NCBI RefSeq assembly: GCF_001941485.1
Contig: NZ_CP009247.1
Coordinates: forward strand, 62,001 to 126,000
DNA: 64,000 nt
DNA from: Corynebacterium frankenforstense DSM 45800
GTDB taxonomy: Bacteria > Actinomycetota > Actinomycetes > Mycobacteriales > Mycobacteriaceae
Reading direction: 5' to 3'
How positions within the stretch are numbered: position 1 is the stretch's first letter; every line of letters begins with the position of its first letter. The translations under genes and the position numbers were made by a program. Below, piece by piece: positions 9,563-17,975 of the stretch. The notes under the pieces were generated by a model. The model worked only from the letters and a program-made list of their open reading frames with translations. It made no database searches and was not told the origin of the DNA.

Positions 9563-10591
9563 ATGACCGAACGACCCGACGAGCTGATCCAGATCCTGCA
9601 CGACCTCGACGAGGGGATGCCGGAGGAGGACCGCGACACCCCCGAGGTGCTCGGGCACCGCGAGTGGGCGGCGGACGTGCTCGCCGAAGCCGGCCGGCAC
9701 GACGAGGCGATCGCCCAGTACCGCCTCGTCGTCGAGGGCCGGGCCCGGACGCTCGGACCCGACGACCCCGACACGCTGCTCTCCCGCGCGCAGCTGGCCT
9801 ACGCCCTCAACGACGCCGGCGAGCTGCACGCCGCGGTCGAGGAGCACCGCGCCCTGGCCCGGGACCTGACCCGGGTGATGGGCGGGGACTCCCATGAGAC
9901 GCTGATCATCCGCGGCAACCTCGCCCATATGCTCGACAAGGCGGGCCACCATGACGAGGCGATCGACGTGTATGAGTCGGTTCTCGCCGACCAGTGCCGC
10001 GTGGACGGCCCGGACGAGCCCCGGACGCTGGACACCCGCGACGCCCTCGCCGCCTGCCTCTTCGAGACGGGCCGGGCCGGCGAGGCGGCGGAGTACCACC
10101 GCGCCGACGTCGCGTCCCGGACGCGGTTGTCGGGCGCGGACTCCCCGGAGACGATGCTCAGCCGGGACAACCTCGCCTTCTGTCTCCTCGACGAGGGGCG
10201 CTACGAGGAGGCGATCACGGAGTACGAGTCGTTGCTCGCGGACCGCCTGCGGGTGCTCGGCCCGGAGGCGACCGACACCGTGGACTGCCGGGACTCCCTC
10301 GCCCTGTGCTACGGCAGGAGCGGGCGTGCCGCCGACGCCGTCCGGGAGTGCCGGGAGGTCCTCGCGCAGCGCTGCCGCGCGCTGGGCCCGGAGCATCCGC
10401 GCACGTTGACCACGCGCGGCCGTCTCGCCTCCTGGCTCGGAGACTTGGGTGAGTACGAGGAGGCCGCCGTCCACCACCGCCTGGTGGCCGAGGGCGGGAC
10501 ACGGGTGCCCGGTGGCCCGACTCCGCCCGGCGTCTCACCCGGTGGAGACCGTGGCGGCGACGGTGGTGGCGACGACGACGGCGGCGCCTAG
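9563..10591 (+). CDS. Tetratricopeptide repeat protein
   Basis: A 342-residue cytosolic protein made almost entirely of about seven 42-residue TPR units of the kinesin-light-chain/NB-ARC-associated type. The signature 'LGPDDPDTLLSRAQLAYALNDAGE' pattern recurs as LGP/DGP, ET/PRTL and LA-hh-GR-eEA steps. No signal peptide, kinase, STAND NTPase or HTH domain is present, so it is probably a scaffold or adaptor. The C-terminus is a Gly/Asp-rich tail (GGDRGGDGGGDDDGGA). The ATG at 9563 has only a weak purine stretch (AAGAGG). Its stop overlaps the stop of the convergent pspC-like gene by 3 nt. Partner unknown. Confidence 0.8.
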   Translation: MTERPDELIQILHDLDEGMPEEDRDTPEVLGHREWAADVLAEAGRHDEAIAQYRLVVEGRARTLGPDDPDTLLSRAQLAYALNDAGELHAAVEEHRALARDLTRVMGGDSHETLIIRGNLAHMLDKAGHHDEAIDVYESVLADQCRVDGPDEPRTLDTRDALAACLFETGRAGEAAEYHRADVASRTRLSGADSPETMLSRDNLAFCLLDEGRYEEAITEYESLLADRLRVLGPEATDTVDCRDSLALCYGRSGRAADAVRECREVLAQRCRALGPEHPRTLTTRGRLASWLGDLGEYEEAAVHHRLVAEGGTRVPGGPTPPGVSPGGDRGGDGGGDDDGGA

Positions 10592-10773
10592 ACCTGCGGG
10601 ATGACGATCCAGGCGACGATGTAGAACAGGATCGGCCAGCCCATCGCGAGGCCGAGGGCGGCGGCGACGAGGCGCACGATGACCGGGTCCCAGCCGTAGG
10701 TCTCGGCGACGCCGCCGCACACACCTCCGATCCAGCGGTCGACGGGCGAGCGGTGCAGGCGGGACGTGGACAT
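10588..10773 (-). CDS. PspC domain membrane protein
   Basis: A 61-residue protein consisting of a single PspC domain: 'RWIGGVCGGVAETYGWDPVIVRL' followed by one long hydrophobic segment (about residues 35-58). PspC proteins sit in the cytoplasmic membrane and are linked to envelope stress responses in other bacteria; small stand-alone PspC proteins are common in actinobacteria. The start at 10773 is preferred over an upstream ATG because it has a strong AGGAGG site and opens just before the domain. It is convergent with the TPR gene, overlapping by 3 nt. Confidence 0.85.
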   Translation of the reverse strand: MSTSRLHRSPVDRWIGGVCGGVAETYGWDPVIVRLVAAALGLAMGWPILFYIVAWIVIPQV

Positions 10774-10914
10774 GGTGGGCCTCCTCTGGCTCCGGCCGGG
10801 GGACGAATCCGCCGGTTGCGGCTTCCTTTCCCGGTTCACTTCCCAGTCAACCAATTTCCGCCGACGAATGCATCGGGGAGTGTCCCGGTCTCACCCCTAG
10901 GGGTCGCGCCTCCC

Positions 10915-11020
10915 GATTGACGACGTCGCGCCCCTCGCCGCCGGGCGAGCCCACGCCGCCCGCGCCGCGCGCACGCGCTGTGCGGGCGCGCCGACGGGGA
11001 CCACCGCGGCGTCGGCAATC
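10915..11020. repeat. 106-bp element bounded by 16-bp inverted repeats
   Basis: The left end reads GATTGACGACGTCGCG (10915-10930) and the right end, reverse-complemented, reads GATTGCCGACGCCGCG (11005-11020); 14 of 16 positions match. The interior is GC-rich with internal palindromes and no open frame of note. It fills the space between the Old Yellow Enzyme stop and the pspC start. It could be a REP/MITE-like extragenic palindrome or an extended terminator. Confidence 0.55.
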
Positions 11021-11032
11021 GCCGCCCAGCGC

Positions 11033-12157
11033 CTACAGCTGCGCCGCCGGGTAGTCGGTGTAGCCGCGCTCGAGGTGTGCGTGCGGGTTCTCGTAGGGCG
11101 GGTAGACCGTCTCGGTGACCAGCTCGTTGAGCTCCACCGAACCGACGCGGCGCGGCCAGTCCTCGCCCGAGCCGACCCCGCCGCGCGCGTCGGCGGCGAG
11201 CACCCGCTCGGCCAGGTCCGGGTTCGCGATGTACGCCTTGCCGAAGGCCACCGCGTCCACCGTGCCGGCCTCGATCAGGCGCTGCGCGTCCGCCGCGCTC
11301 ATCCGCTCGTTGCCGATCACGGGCCCGCCGAAGGCCTCCTTCATCGCCCCGAGCACGGAGTCCTCCGCCTCGTGCTCGCGCACGCACAGGTAGCCGACCT
11401 TGCCGGCCAGCGAGCCCGCGACGTGCGTGAACAGCCCGGCGAGGTCGGAGTCACCCATGTCGTGCTCGTCGGCGCGCGGCGCCAGATGCACGCCGACGCG
11501 GCCCGGCTCCCAGGCGTCCGAGCACGCGCCGACGACCTCGAGCAGGAAGCGCTCGCGGTTCGACATCGGCCCGCCGTAGGCGTCTTCGCGCCGGTTGGTG
11601 GAGTCCTGCAGGAACTGGTCGATCAGGTAGCCGTTGGCCGCGTGGATCTCCACGCCGTCGAAGCCGATCTCGCGCGCCCGGGCGGTGGCCGCGCCGTAGT
11701 CGGCGACGGTCGCGTTGATCTCGTCGAGCGTCATCTCCCGCGGGGTGACGTAACCGCGCATCGGCCGCAGGCGGCGCACCCGCCCGGCCGGCAGCACCGC
11801 CGAGGGGGCGACCGGGGTCATCCCGTCGAGCAGGTCCGGGTGCGAGATGCGCCCGACGTGCCAGAGCTGCAGCGCGATGCGCCCGCCGGCGTCGTGCACG
11901 GCGCGCACCACCGGCTCCCAGGCCTCGGCCTGCTCGTCGCTCCAGATGCCGGGGGTGTCCCGGTAGCCCACGCCCATCGGGGTGACGGCCGTGGCCTCGG
12001 AGATGATCAGCCCGGCGCCGGCGCGCTGGCGGTAGTACTCGGCCATCAGCGCGGTGGGGATCTGGTCCACGGCGCGGCTGCGCGTCAGCGGCGACATGAT
12101 GATCCGGTTCGGGATCTCGAGTGATCCCAGCGATAACGGTTCGTTCAAGATGCTCAT
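11033..12157 (-). CDS. NADH:flavin oxidoreductase of the Old Yellow Enzyme family (ene-reductase)
   Basis: A 374-residue FMN-dependent TIM-barrel enzyme; family members reduce activated C=C bonds of enones, nitro-olefins or nitrate esters with NAD(P)H. Visible landmarks are NRIIMSPLTRSRA near the N-terminus, LQLWHVGRISHPD (about 97-109), the substrate-binding HAAN (about 181-184: VEIHAANGYLIDQFLQ) followed by RRxDxYGG, and IGNERMSAADA near the phosphate site. The bulk fits NemA/alkene reductases. The ATG at 12157 lies 7 nt after TACAAA and lacks a Shine-Dalgarno. It is divergent from the lipoprotein at 12199. The natural substrate is not predictable. Confidence 0.9.
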   Translation of the reverse strand: MSILNEPLSLGSLEIPNRIIMSPLTRSRAVDQIPTALMAEYYRQRAGAGLIISEATAVTPMGVGYRDTPGIWSDEQAEAWEPVVRAVHDAGGRIALQLWHVGRISHPDLLDGMTPVAPSAVLPAGRVRRLRPMRGYVTPREMTLDEINATVADYGAATARAREIGFDGVEIHAANGYLIDQFLQDSTNRREDAYGGPMSNRERFLLEVVGACSDAWEPGRVGVHLAPRADEHDMGDSDLAGLFTHVAGSLAGKVGYLCVREHEAEDSVLGAMKEAFGGPVIGNERMSAADAQRLIEAGTVDAVAFGKAYIANPDLAERVLAADARGGVGSGEDWPRRVGSVELNELVTETVYPPYENPHAHLERGYTDYPAAQL

Positions 12158-12186
12158 GATCCCGTTTGTACCGCTTGCCGCGGCGT

Positions 12187-12192
12187 TACGCT
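12187..12192 (+). promoter_or_regulatory. -10 box of a leaderless transcript
   Basis: TACGCT ends 6 nt before the ATG at 12199, identical to the box before amn. The divergent TACAAA (reverse strand, 12165-12170) would serve the Old Yellow Enzyme gene. Confidence 0.45.
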
Positions 12193-12198
12193 GGTGGC

Positions 12199-12978
12199 AT
12201 GAACGCCCGCCCCGCCCTCGCCACCGCCGCGGTGCTCGCCGTCGCGGCACTCACCGCGTGCTCCCCGCCCTCCGACGAGGCCACGCCCGACCCCCAGGCT
12301 GAGGAGGCCAGCGTGCAGCCTTCGCCCTCGATTTCCGACGTCCCGTCCGACACCTCGGCGCACCCGACGACGTCGGCGGGCGACGCCGCGGCTGCGCCGC
12401 GGCCCACCGGCGGCGCGGGGGACTGCGCGCCGGGTGCCGCGGCGCAGGGCTCCGACTCCGCGAACGGGGCGGGTGACGGCGCCGGGGACTCCGACGTGTG
12501 CACCGGCTCCGACGGGGCGGGCGCCGGTACCGGCCCGGCGGGTGCGCAGCAGAACGGTGGTGCCGGGGTGCGCACGCTCACGGCGCCGGAGACGCCCTCG
12601 GCGCGCGACGCGATCGTCGTCAATCTGGGCGGGCACAAGGTGACCTGCAGCCTCTCGGCCTCCGAGCCCAGCGGGGTGTGCACCGCCGACGCTCCCGTGT
12701 GGCCGGACCAGTCCGGCACCGCGCGCAACCAGGCGACGTTCTCCTTCGCCGCCGGCGGCGTGGACGTCCACGACGGCCGGGGCGGCGGGGGCTACGCGCG
12801 CACGGTCGAGCTCGCGCCGGGCGAGACCCTGGTCGCCTACGGCTTCTACCGGGTCACCGCCGGCGCCGACGGGCTGACGATCACGACGCAGACCCCCGAC
12901 GACGGCTCGCCCGCCGACCCGTCGGTGGTGGGCAAGACCGTGCGGCTGACCGCGGACGCGGCGAGCTACCAGGGGTAG
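12199..12978 (+). CDS. Secreted lipoprotein of unknown function
   Basis: A 259-residue lipoprotein. The signal peptide ends in lipobox LTAC (Cys about 21). The next roughly 110 residues are a low-complexity Ser/Pro/Ala/Gly/Asp linker, and the C-terminal roughly 130 residues form a small domain ('VVNLGGHKVTCSLSASEPSGVCTAD', then 'TLVAYGFYRVTAGADGLTI'). Four cysteines in the linker and domain could form two disulfides. The C-terminal part resembles small mycobacterial/corynebacterial secreted domains, but I cannot name a family. It is likely leaderless, 6 nt after TACGCT. Confidence 0.7.
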   Translation: MNARPALATAAVLAVAALTACSPPSDEATPDPQAEEASVQPSPSISDVPSDTSAHPTTSAGDAAAAPRPTGGAGDCAPGAAAQGSDSANGAGDGAGDSDVCTGSDGAGAGTGPAGAQQNGGAGVRTLTAPETPSARDAIVVNLGGHKVTCSLSASEPSGVCTADAPVWPDQSGTARNQATFSFAAGGVDVHDGRGGGGYARTVELAPGETLVAYGFYRVTAGADGLTITTQTPDDGSPADPSVVGKTVRLTADAASYQG

Positions 12979-13085
12979 CCCGCCGCGCGCCGGGGGGACG
13001 GTTAGTCGGGGGCTGCATGCACCGGGCGGCTTGTGCGCCGGGCGGCGCCCCCGAATCCCCCGAGCCCCCGACCCCCGAGGGGGCG

Positions 13086-14600
13086 CTAGTTCTTGGCGCC
13101 CGCGTAGTCGAGGTCACGCCCGAAGACGGTGAGCCCGAGGATGTCCCGGTCGTAGCGGGAGGCGAACGGGAAGCTGGCCAGGTAGCCGACGATCACGGCC
13201 ACGCAGAAGCCGGCGATGGAGACCAGGAACGGCCCGATCTCCAGGGTGCCGACCCACCAGGCGGCCGCCGCACCGGCGAGCAGGCCGATGAGCACGCCGG
13301 CGGCGTTGGCGCGCCGGGTGAAGATGCCCAGGGCGAACACGCCGGCCAGCGGCACGCCGAACAGGCCGGTCATGGCCAGGAAGAGGTCCCACAGGTCGGA
13401 CTGGTCGGTGACGACCAGGTAGATCGCCGCGCTCACCGAGAACACGCCGGCGACGATGATGACCATCCGGGAGAAGGCCACGGAGGCCTCGCCGCGGAAG
13501 AAGCGGTTGCGGATGTCGGTGACCACGCAGGCCGAGATCGAGTTCAGCGACGAGGAGATCGTCGACTGGGCGGCGGCCAGGATCGCGCCGATCAGCAGGC
13601 CGGCGATGCCGGCGGGCAGCACGGTGAGGATGAAGTAGGGCACGACCGCGGAGGTGTTGACCGTCTCGGGCAGGCCGCCCTGGGCGGAGTAGTAGTTGTG
13701 CAGCGCGGTGCCCATGCCGTAGAACAGCGGGATCGTGACCAGGGCGAGGACACCGTTGACCAGCAGGGAACGCTTGGTCTCGTCGATGCTCGGGGTGGTC
13801 TGGTAGCGCTGGACGACGTCCTGGCTGGCGGTGTACTGGTGCAGGGCGTTGAGGATGTTGCCCACGAAGATGATCGGGATCGAGGCGGCGAAGTTGTCCA
13901 TCGAGAAGTTGCTCGAGGAGTAGAACTTGCCGTCGTCGGCCGCCTGGACGAGCGCGGAGGAGAAGCCGCCGGGGGTCAGCGCCATGGCGCTGATGACGAT
14001 CACGGCCGCGCCGACGAGGAGCAGGATGCCCTGGATCACGTCGGACCAGATCACGCCCTCCATGCCGCCGAGGAAGGTGTAGATGACGCACAGGACGCCG
14101 ATGGCCAGGGAGACGAGCACGGGGTTGATGTCGGCGACGGCGGTCAGCGCGAGCACCGGCAGGTAGATCACGATCGCGATGCGGCCGAGGTGGTAGAGGC
14201 AGAACAGCAGCGTGCCGACGATGCGGATGGTCGCGGAGAACCGGGCCTCGAGGTACTCGTAGGCGCTGGTGACGTTGAGCTTGCGGAAGAACGGCACGTA
14301 GTAGCCGATCAGGATGGGCACGATCGCGAAGATCGCGAGGTTGCCGGCCGAGTAGGCCCAGTCGGTCAGGAAGGCCTTCTCCGGGGTGGACATGAAGGTG
14401 ATCGCCGAGAGGGTCGTGGCGTAGATGGAGAATCCGGCCGCCCAGCCGGGGATGCGTCCGCCGGCCTTGAAGTAGTCGTCCTGGCTGTTGCCGGCGCGGC
14501 GGGCGAAGTAGGCGCCGACGCCGAGCATGCCGAGCAGGTAGAGGCTGATGACGATCCAGTTGAGTGTGCCGAGTCCTTGGGTGGCTGATGCCTGGTCCAT
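13086..14600 (-). CDS. Sodium:solute symporter (SSS family), probable sialic acid transporter
   Basis: A 504-residue membrane protein with about 13 transmembrane helices of the SSS/LeuT fold. 'SQDDYFKAGGRIPGWAAGFSIYATTLSAITFMSTP' (about residues 38-72) is the typical early SSS signature, and 'FLGGMEGVIWSDVIQGILLL' is the second conserved block. It probably imports sialic acid or an amino sugar with sodium ions; the specificity is inferred from nanE, nanK and nanA immediately upstream on the same strand. The ATG at 14600 has AAGGAA upstream. About 320 bp and a strong hairpin separate it from nanE, so it may be independently or attenuator-controlled. Confidence 0.85.
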   Translation of the reverse strand: MDQASATQGLGTLNWIVISLYLLGMLGVGAYFARRAGNSQDDYFKAGGRIPGWAAGFSIYATTLSAITFMSTPEKAFLTDWAYSAGNLAIFAIVPILIGYYVPFFRKLNVTSAYEYLEARFSATIRIVGTLLFCLYHLGRIAIVIYLPVLALTAVADINPVLVSLAIGVLCVIYTFLGGMEGVIWSDVIQGILLLVGAAVIVISAMALTPGGFSSALVQAADDGKFYSSSNFSMDNFAASIPIIFVGNILNALHQYTASQDVVQRYQTTPSIDETKRSLLVNGVLALVTIPLFYGMGTALHNYYSAQGGLPETVNTSAVVPYFILTVLPAGIAGLLIGAILAAAQSTISSSLNSISACVVTDIRNRFFRGEASVAFSRMVIIVAGVFSVSAAIYLVVTDQSDLWDLFLAMTGLFGVPLAGVFALGIFTRRANAAGVLIGLLAGAAAAWWVGTLEIGPFLVSIAGFCVAVIVGYLASFPFASRYDRDILGLTVFGRDLDYAGAKN

Positions 14601-14922
14601 GGGGGTTTCCTTAGGTCCGGAAGGTTCGAAGAAACGATGGGTTAGCGGCGTTCTCGGTCAATGGCCACGGTCCCGTTCGTGCCGGGACGGCCGGGTGCAA
14701 CTGGAGGTGCGAAATGTGTGTGAGACCACCGCACGGGATTGAGTTATCGGATCCTACGAAGAATGCAGGATGTCTGATGGCGCTGTGTTTATGTGTCGGG
14801 GTAGGGAGGTCCCGCTCGCGCCCGCCGGTCCCTCCCGGTCCCGGCCGGGCTTTGAGGGGCCCGGCCGGGCGCCGGTTCGGGATCGGCCGCGGGGCCGGTC
14901 CGGTGTTCCTGTGTTCTTGCTG
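14601..14922. other. Intergenic region between nanE and the symporter gene
   Basis: No convincing gene was found on either strand. It holds the 11-bp GC hairpin at 14840-14869 near nanE, then a less GC-rich stretch (about 14690-14790) that could carry the symporter promoter. A TGTGAGACCACCGCAC stretch at about 14717 only poorly resembles a GlxR/CRP site. Confidence 0.5.
14840..14869 (-). terminator. GC-rich hairpin downstream of nanE
   Basis: CCCGGCCGGGC and GCCCGGCCGGG form a perfect 11-bp stem with an 8-nt loop, 54-83 nt beyond the nanE stop. There is no U-tract on either side, so it may reduce read-through into the symporter gene or stabilise the nanAKE mRNA rather than be a classical terminator. 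Confidence 0.5.
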
Positions 14923-15654
14923 TCAGTCCCCGAGGGCCGCGGCGAAGTGCGCCGTGATCCAGTCGGGGGCGGTGATGGCGGTGCCGACGATGATCGCGTC
15001 CGCGCCGGCCTCGACGCCCTTGGGCAGGTCGGCCGGTTCGTGGAAGCGGCCCTCGCCGATGACGAAGACGTCGTCGCCGACCAGGCCGCGTGCCTCACGC
15101 AGGCACTCCAGGTCGGGGCCGACGGTCTGCTCGCGGTCGGGGGTGTAGCCGGCCATCGTCGTCGAGACGATGTCCGCCCCGGCCGCCGCGGCGCGCTCGG
15201 CGTCCTGCGGGGTGGCGCAGTCCGCCATGATCAGCGCGCCGTGCTCGTGGGCCACCGGCACCAGGTCGGCGAAGGTCGAGCCGTCCGGGCGCGGCCGGTC
15301 GGTCGCGTCCGCGCAGACCACGGCCGCGCCGGCGTCGGCGACGGCGGCGACCGACTCGCGGGTCGGGGTGATGTAGACCCCGGTGGTGCCTTCCTTGGTC
15401 AGCCCGAACACCGGCACGTCGACGGCGTCGACGATGGAGCGGATGTCCTCGAGCCCGCCGTAGCCGCCGCAGCGGATCGCCGGGGTGCCGCCGTCGACGC
15501 AGGCCATCGCGATGCGGGTCAGCGCGTAGGTGTCCCGCAGGGCGTGGCCGTCGGGCGCCTGGACGGAGACGATCAGCCGGCCGCGCACGGCGTCGAGGAT
15601 CTCTTTGCGGCGCGCGTCCATGTCGGACGCGGGAGCGGTGAAGGAAAAGGGCAT
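14923..15654 (-). CDS. nanE: N-acylmannosamine-6-phosphate 2-epimerase
   Basis: A 243-residue TIM-barrel enzyme that epimerises ManNAc-6-phosphate to GlcNAc-6-phosphate, the third step of sialic acid use. Family features: 'GRLIVSVQAP' at the first strand, 'MACVDGGTPAIRCGGYGGLEDI', 'VFGLTKEGTTGVYITPT' with the catalytic Lys, 'VVCADATDRPRPDG', 'MADCATPQDAERA', and the terminal phosphate-binding GEGRFHEPAD followed by 'AIIVGTAITAPDWIT'. The start at 15654 has AGGAG upstream and follows the nanK stop by 6 nt, so the genes are co-transcribed and probably translationally linked. Confidence 0.93.
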   Translation of the reverse strand: MPFSFTAPASDMDARRKEILDAVRGRLIVSVQAPDGHALRDTYALTRIAMACVDGGTPAIRCGGYGGLEDIRSIVDAVDVPVFGLTKEGTTGVYITPTRESVAAVADAGAAVVCADATDRPRPDGSTFADLVPVAHEHGALIMADCATPQDAERAAAAGADIVSTTMAGYTPDREQTVGPDLECLREARGLVGDDVFVIGEGRFHEPADLPKGVEAGADAIIVGTAITAPDWITAHFAAALGD

Positions 15655-15660
15655 GGGTAC

Positions 15661-16674
15661 TTACTCCTCTGTGTTGTGCTGAGGGCGTCCGGCCGCGACG
15701 TCGCGCCCGGCGACGGTGCGTGCGAAGCACGCGGCGGCGACCAGCGGGGCGTCGGAAATGAACGCGCTGGTGAGCACGGGGACCGTTTTGTTGGGCGCCA
15801 GGGCGGCCTCGCGGACGCCGGCGATGAGGGGGTCGGTGACCTCCGCGCCGATGCCGGTGACCCCGCCGCCGAGCACGATCGCACTCAGGTCGAGGCCGCT
15901 GGCCAGCGCGCCGAGGCAGCGGCCGAGGCCGGCGAGGTTGCCCTCGATGATCGAGCGGGCCAGGGCGTCGCCGGCGCGCATGCGCTCGAGGATCTCGGGC
16001 AGGCGCAGGTCGGTCTCGCGCCAGGCGCGCCACTCGACGCGGCCGTGGTCGGGGTCGGCGCTCAGCTCGTTGTAGTAGCGGGCCAGCGAGTTGCCGCTGG
16101 CGATGTTCTCGGCGCGGTCGGCCATCCCGCGGAAGTCGGCGCAGACCAGCTCGGAGATCTCCCCGGCGGTGCCCGTCGGTCCCGCGGCGAGCTCGCCGTC
16201 GCTGACCAGTGCGCCACCGACGCCGGTGCCCAGCGAGACGTAGAGCACCCGCCCGCGGTCGAGGTCGGCCGACCCCGTGCGCCCGGCGCCGATGAGGTGC
16301 TCGCCGAAGGCCCAGACGCGCACGTCGTTGTGGCAGGCCACGGGCACGTCGAGCTCGGAGCGCACCACGGCGTTCAGGTCGGTGCCGGCCCAGCCGGGCA
16401 GCGTGTCGCCGTTGTGGACGACGACGCCCTCCCGGTCGATGACGCCGGGGGCGCCGACGCCGACGCGGACGACGTCACTCGGGGCGTCGGGCTGCTCGAG
16501 CGCGGCGCGCACGGCCGCGGCGATCTGCCCGGCGGCCTGGCGGGCCCCGAACTTCGCGGGGTCAGGCTGGGTGGGCAGCACGCCGGTGGCGTGGGCGGTC
16601 AGCGGGTCGGAGTCGTCGACGAAGCCGTAGGCGACCTTCGTCGCGCCGACGTCGAGGGCGAGGGTGGCGGTCAC
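15661..16674 (-). CDS. nanK: ROK family sugar kinase, probable N-acetylmannosamine kinase
   Basis: A 337-residue cytosolic ROK kinase. The ATP-binding 'LALDVGATKVAYG' is at about residues 5-17, the catalytic Asp is in 'VACHNDVRVWAFGEH' (about 119), and 'YVSLGTGVGGALV' is the phosphate loop. The usual zinc-binding ROK cysteines are largely missing ('VCADFRGMADRAENIASG'), so metal binding may differ. ManNAc kinase activity is inferred from its position between nanA and nanE. It starts with GTG at 16674, 5 nt after the nanA stop. Confidence 0.85.
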   Translation of the reverse strand: MTATLALDVGATKVAYGFVDDSDPLTAHATGVLPTQPDPAKFGARQAAGQIAAAVRAALEQPDAPSDVVRVGVGAPGVIDREGVVVHNGDTLPGWAGTDLNAVVRSELDVPVACHNDVRVWAFGEHLIGAGRTGSADLDRGRVLYVSLGTGVGGALVSDGELAAGPTGTAGEISELVCADFRGMADRAENIASGNSLARYYNELSADPDHGRVEWRAWRETDLRLPEILERMRAGDALARSIIEGNLAGLGRCLGALASGLDLSAIVLGGGVTGIGAEVTDPLIAGVREAALAPNKTVPVLTSAFISDAPLVAAACFARTVAGRDVAAGRPQHNTEE

Positions 16675-16679
16675 GGGAC

Positions 16680-17648
16680 TCAGGGCTCCCGGATCTGGGC
16701 GGCGTCGACGATGGCGTTGATCTTCTCGATCTCCTCGTCGGTGAACGGCTCGTGCGGGTCGAACATCTTCAGCGACGGGAAGTGGCCGAGGTGCTTGAGG
16801 GCGACCTTGAAGGAGCCCACGCCGGCGGCCGAGCCGCCCATGCGCGGGGCGTCGCCGACGGCCGTGATGGTCATCAGCTCGGTCAGGCGGGCCTGCTGCT
16901 TCTTGCCCTCGGCGAAGTCGCCGGCGGCCAGGGTGCGGGCCAGCTCGACGTAGCCGACCGGGTCGACGTTGCCCAGGCCGGGCACGACGCCGTCGACCCC
17001 GGCGAGGTAGTCCATGTCGACCGTGGTCTCGGAGCCGGTGAGCACGACGAAGTCGCTCAGGCCGGCCTTGTCACGGGCGTCGCAGAGGTTGCGGGTGTAG
17101 GAGTCCGAGCCGCCGGAGTCCTTCACACCGGCGAGCACGCCCTCGCGGGCCAGGGTGATCACGTCCGCGATGTCGAGGACGGTGTGGACGCTGACCGGGA
17201 TGTTGTAGGCGAACAGCGGCAGCTCGGGGGCGGCGGCGTGGATGAGGCGGAAGTGGTTGGCGATCTCCGTGCCGGAGATGCGCACGTAGTACGGGGCGGT
17301 GGCGACCAGGCCGTTGGCGCCGCACTCGACGGCGTCGGCGACGTGCTCGATCACGCGCGGGGCGGTGGCGTCGATGACGCCGGCGATGACCGGCACGCGG
17401 CCGGCGGCCTGCTCCACGGTCGCGGTGATGATCGCGCGGCGGTTCTCGCGGGTCAGGAAGACGGCCTCGGAGGAGGAGCCGAGCACGAACAGGGCGTCGA
17501 CGCCGGCCTTGATGAGGCGCTCGGCGTGGGCGCGCAGGGTCTCCAGGTCGACCTCGCCGGCCTCGGTCAGCGGGGTGAGCACGGGCGGGACGACGCCGCG
17601 CAGCTGATCCGGGGTGGCGGGGGCGCCGGCGGTGATCGTGGTGGTCAT
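16680..17648 (-). CDS. nanA: DapA-family aldolase, probable N-acetylneuraminate lyase
   Basis: A 322-residue member of the DHDPS/NAL class I aldolases, which cleave Neu5Ac to ManNAc and pyruvate through a Schiff base. 'FVLGSSSEAVFLT' carries the GxxGE-like carboxylate site, 'LFAYNIPV' the catalytic Tyr, and 'AGVKDSGGS' the Schiff-base Lys (about residue 174). Lyase rather than dihydrodipicolinate synthase is inferred from the following nanK and nanE. ATG 17648 is chosen because GGAAGG lies about 10 nt upstream; a longer start at 17711 adds a nonconserved tail. It is the first gene of nanAKE. A decayed LacI-family gene lies immediately upstream. Confidence 0.85.
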   Translation of the reverse strand: MTTTITAGAPATPDQLRGVVPPVLTPLTEAGEVDLETLRAHAERLIKAGVDALFVLGSSSEAVFLTRENRRAIITATVEQAAGRVPVIAGVIDATAPRVIEHVADAVECGANGLVATAPYYVRISGTEIANHFRLIHAAAPELPLFAYNIPVSVHTVLDIADVITLAREGVLAGVKDSGGSDSYTRNLCDARDKAGLSDFVVLTGSETTVDMDYLAGVDGVVPGLGNVDPVGYVELARTLAAGDFAEGKKQQARLTELMTITAVGDAPRMGGSAAGVGSFKVALKHLGHFPSLKMFDPHEPFTDEEIEKINAIVDAAQIREP

Positions 17649-17782
17649 GGTGGTGGACCTTCCTTCGGGCGCCGTGTCCGCGGCGCCGCGGTTAGGGGGT
17701 GGTGTGATCATGCGATGTCAGACATTCGATTTTCGGCGTACTGAATCGCGAAGTTTTTTCGGGTGGGAGGGGGTGGGTTCCG

Positions 17783-17926
17783 TCACCCTCCGGGCGAGGC
17801 GCGGCCGGCGCCGGCCCCGGAGGTCTGCTCCGTGCGGGCCAGGGGGCGCCATGCGAAAGACACGGAGACGGCGGCGAACCATGCGACGTGCTCTGACGTC
17901 GGACGGTGCGTGCGGCCGGAGGTCAT
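17783..17926 (-). pseudogene. Remnant of a LacI-family regulator (HTH part only)
   Basis: A 47-codon frame begins ATG at 17926: MTSGRTHRPTSEHVAWFAAV then SVSFAWRPLA. It aligns with the start of the intact RbsR at 36314 (MTVSRTHRPTLKDVARAADV then SVSTASRALA), and the DNA match extends upstream through the shared 'CGAGGAGTCGA' leader. The helix-turn-helix residues are damaged and everything after about residue 40 is gone. It sits directly upstream of nanA, where a nan operon repressor gene would be expected. A short live peptide is unlikely. Confidence 0.7.
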
Positions 17927-17959
17927 CTCGACTCCTCGTCTTCCGTGCCGTTGGAATCT

Positions 17960-17975
17960 GCGCAAAGGTTTACGC
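17960..17975. promoter_or_regulatory. Degenerate LacI-type operator upstream of the remnant
   Basis: GCGCAAAGGTTTACGC occupies the same place relative to the remnant as the perfect GTGCAAACGTTTGCAC does relative to rbsR. It differs at 4 positions and is no longer fully palindromic. Whether any LacI protein still binds is unknown. Confidence 0.45.

Noticed and set aside
9563-10591. TPR protein as part of a defence or STAND signalling system
   Set aside because: No NTPase, nuclease or signalling domain is attached or adjacent; PspC next door is convergent, not co-transcribed.
12498-14588. A 696-codon plus-strand frame over the lipoprotein end and symporter
   Set aside because: Overlaps two recognisable genes on other frames and has no start signal or domain.
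14717-14732. GlxR/CRP site before the symporter gene
   Set aside because: TGTGAGACCACCGCAC matches only the left half of the TGTGA-N6-TCACA consensus.
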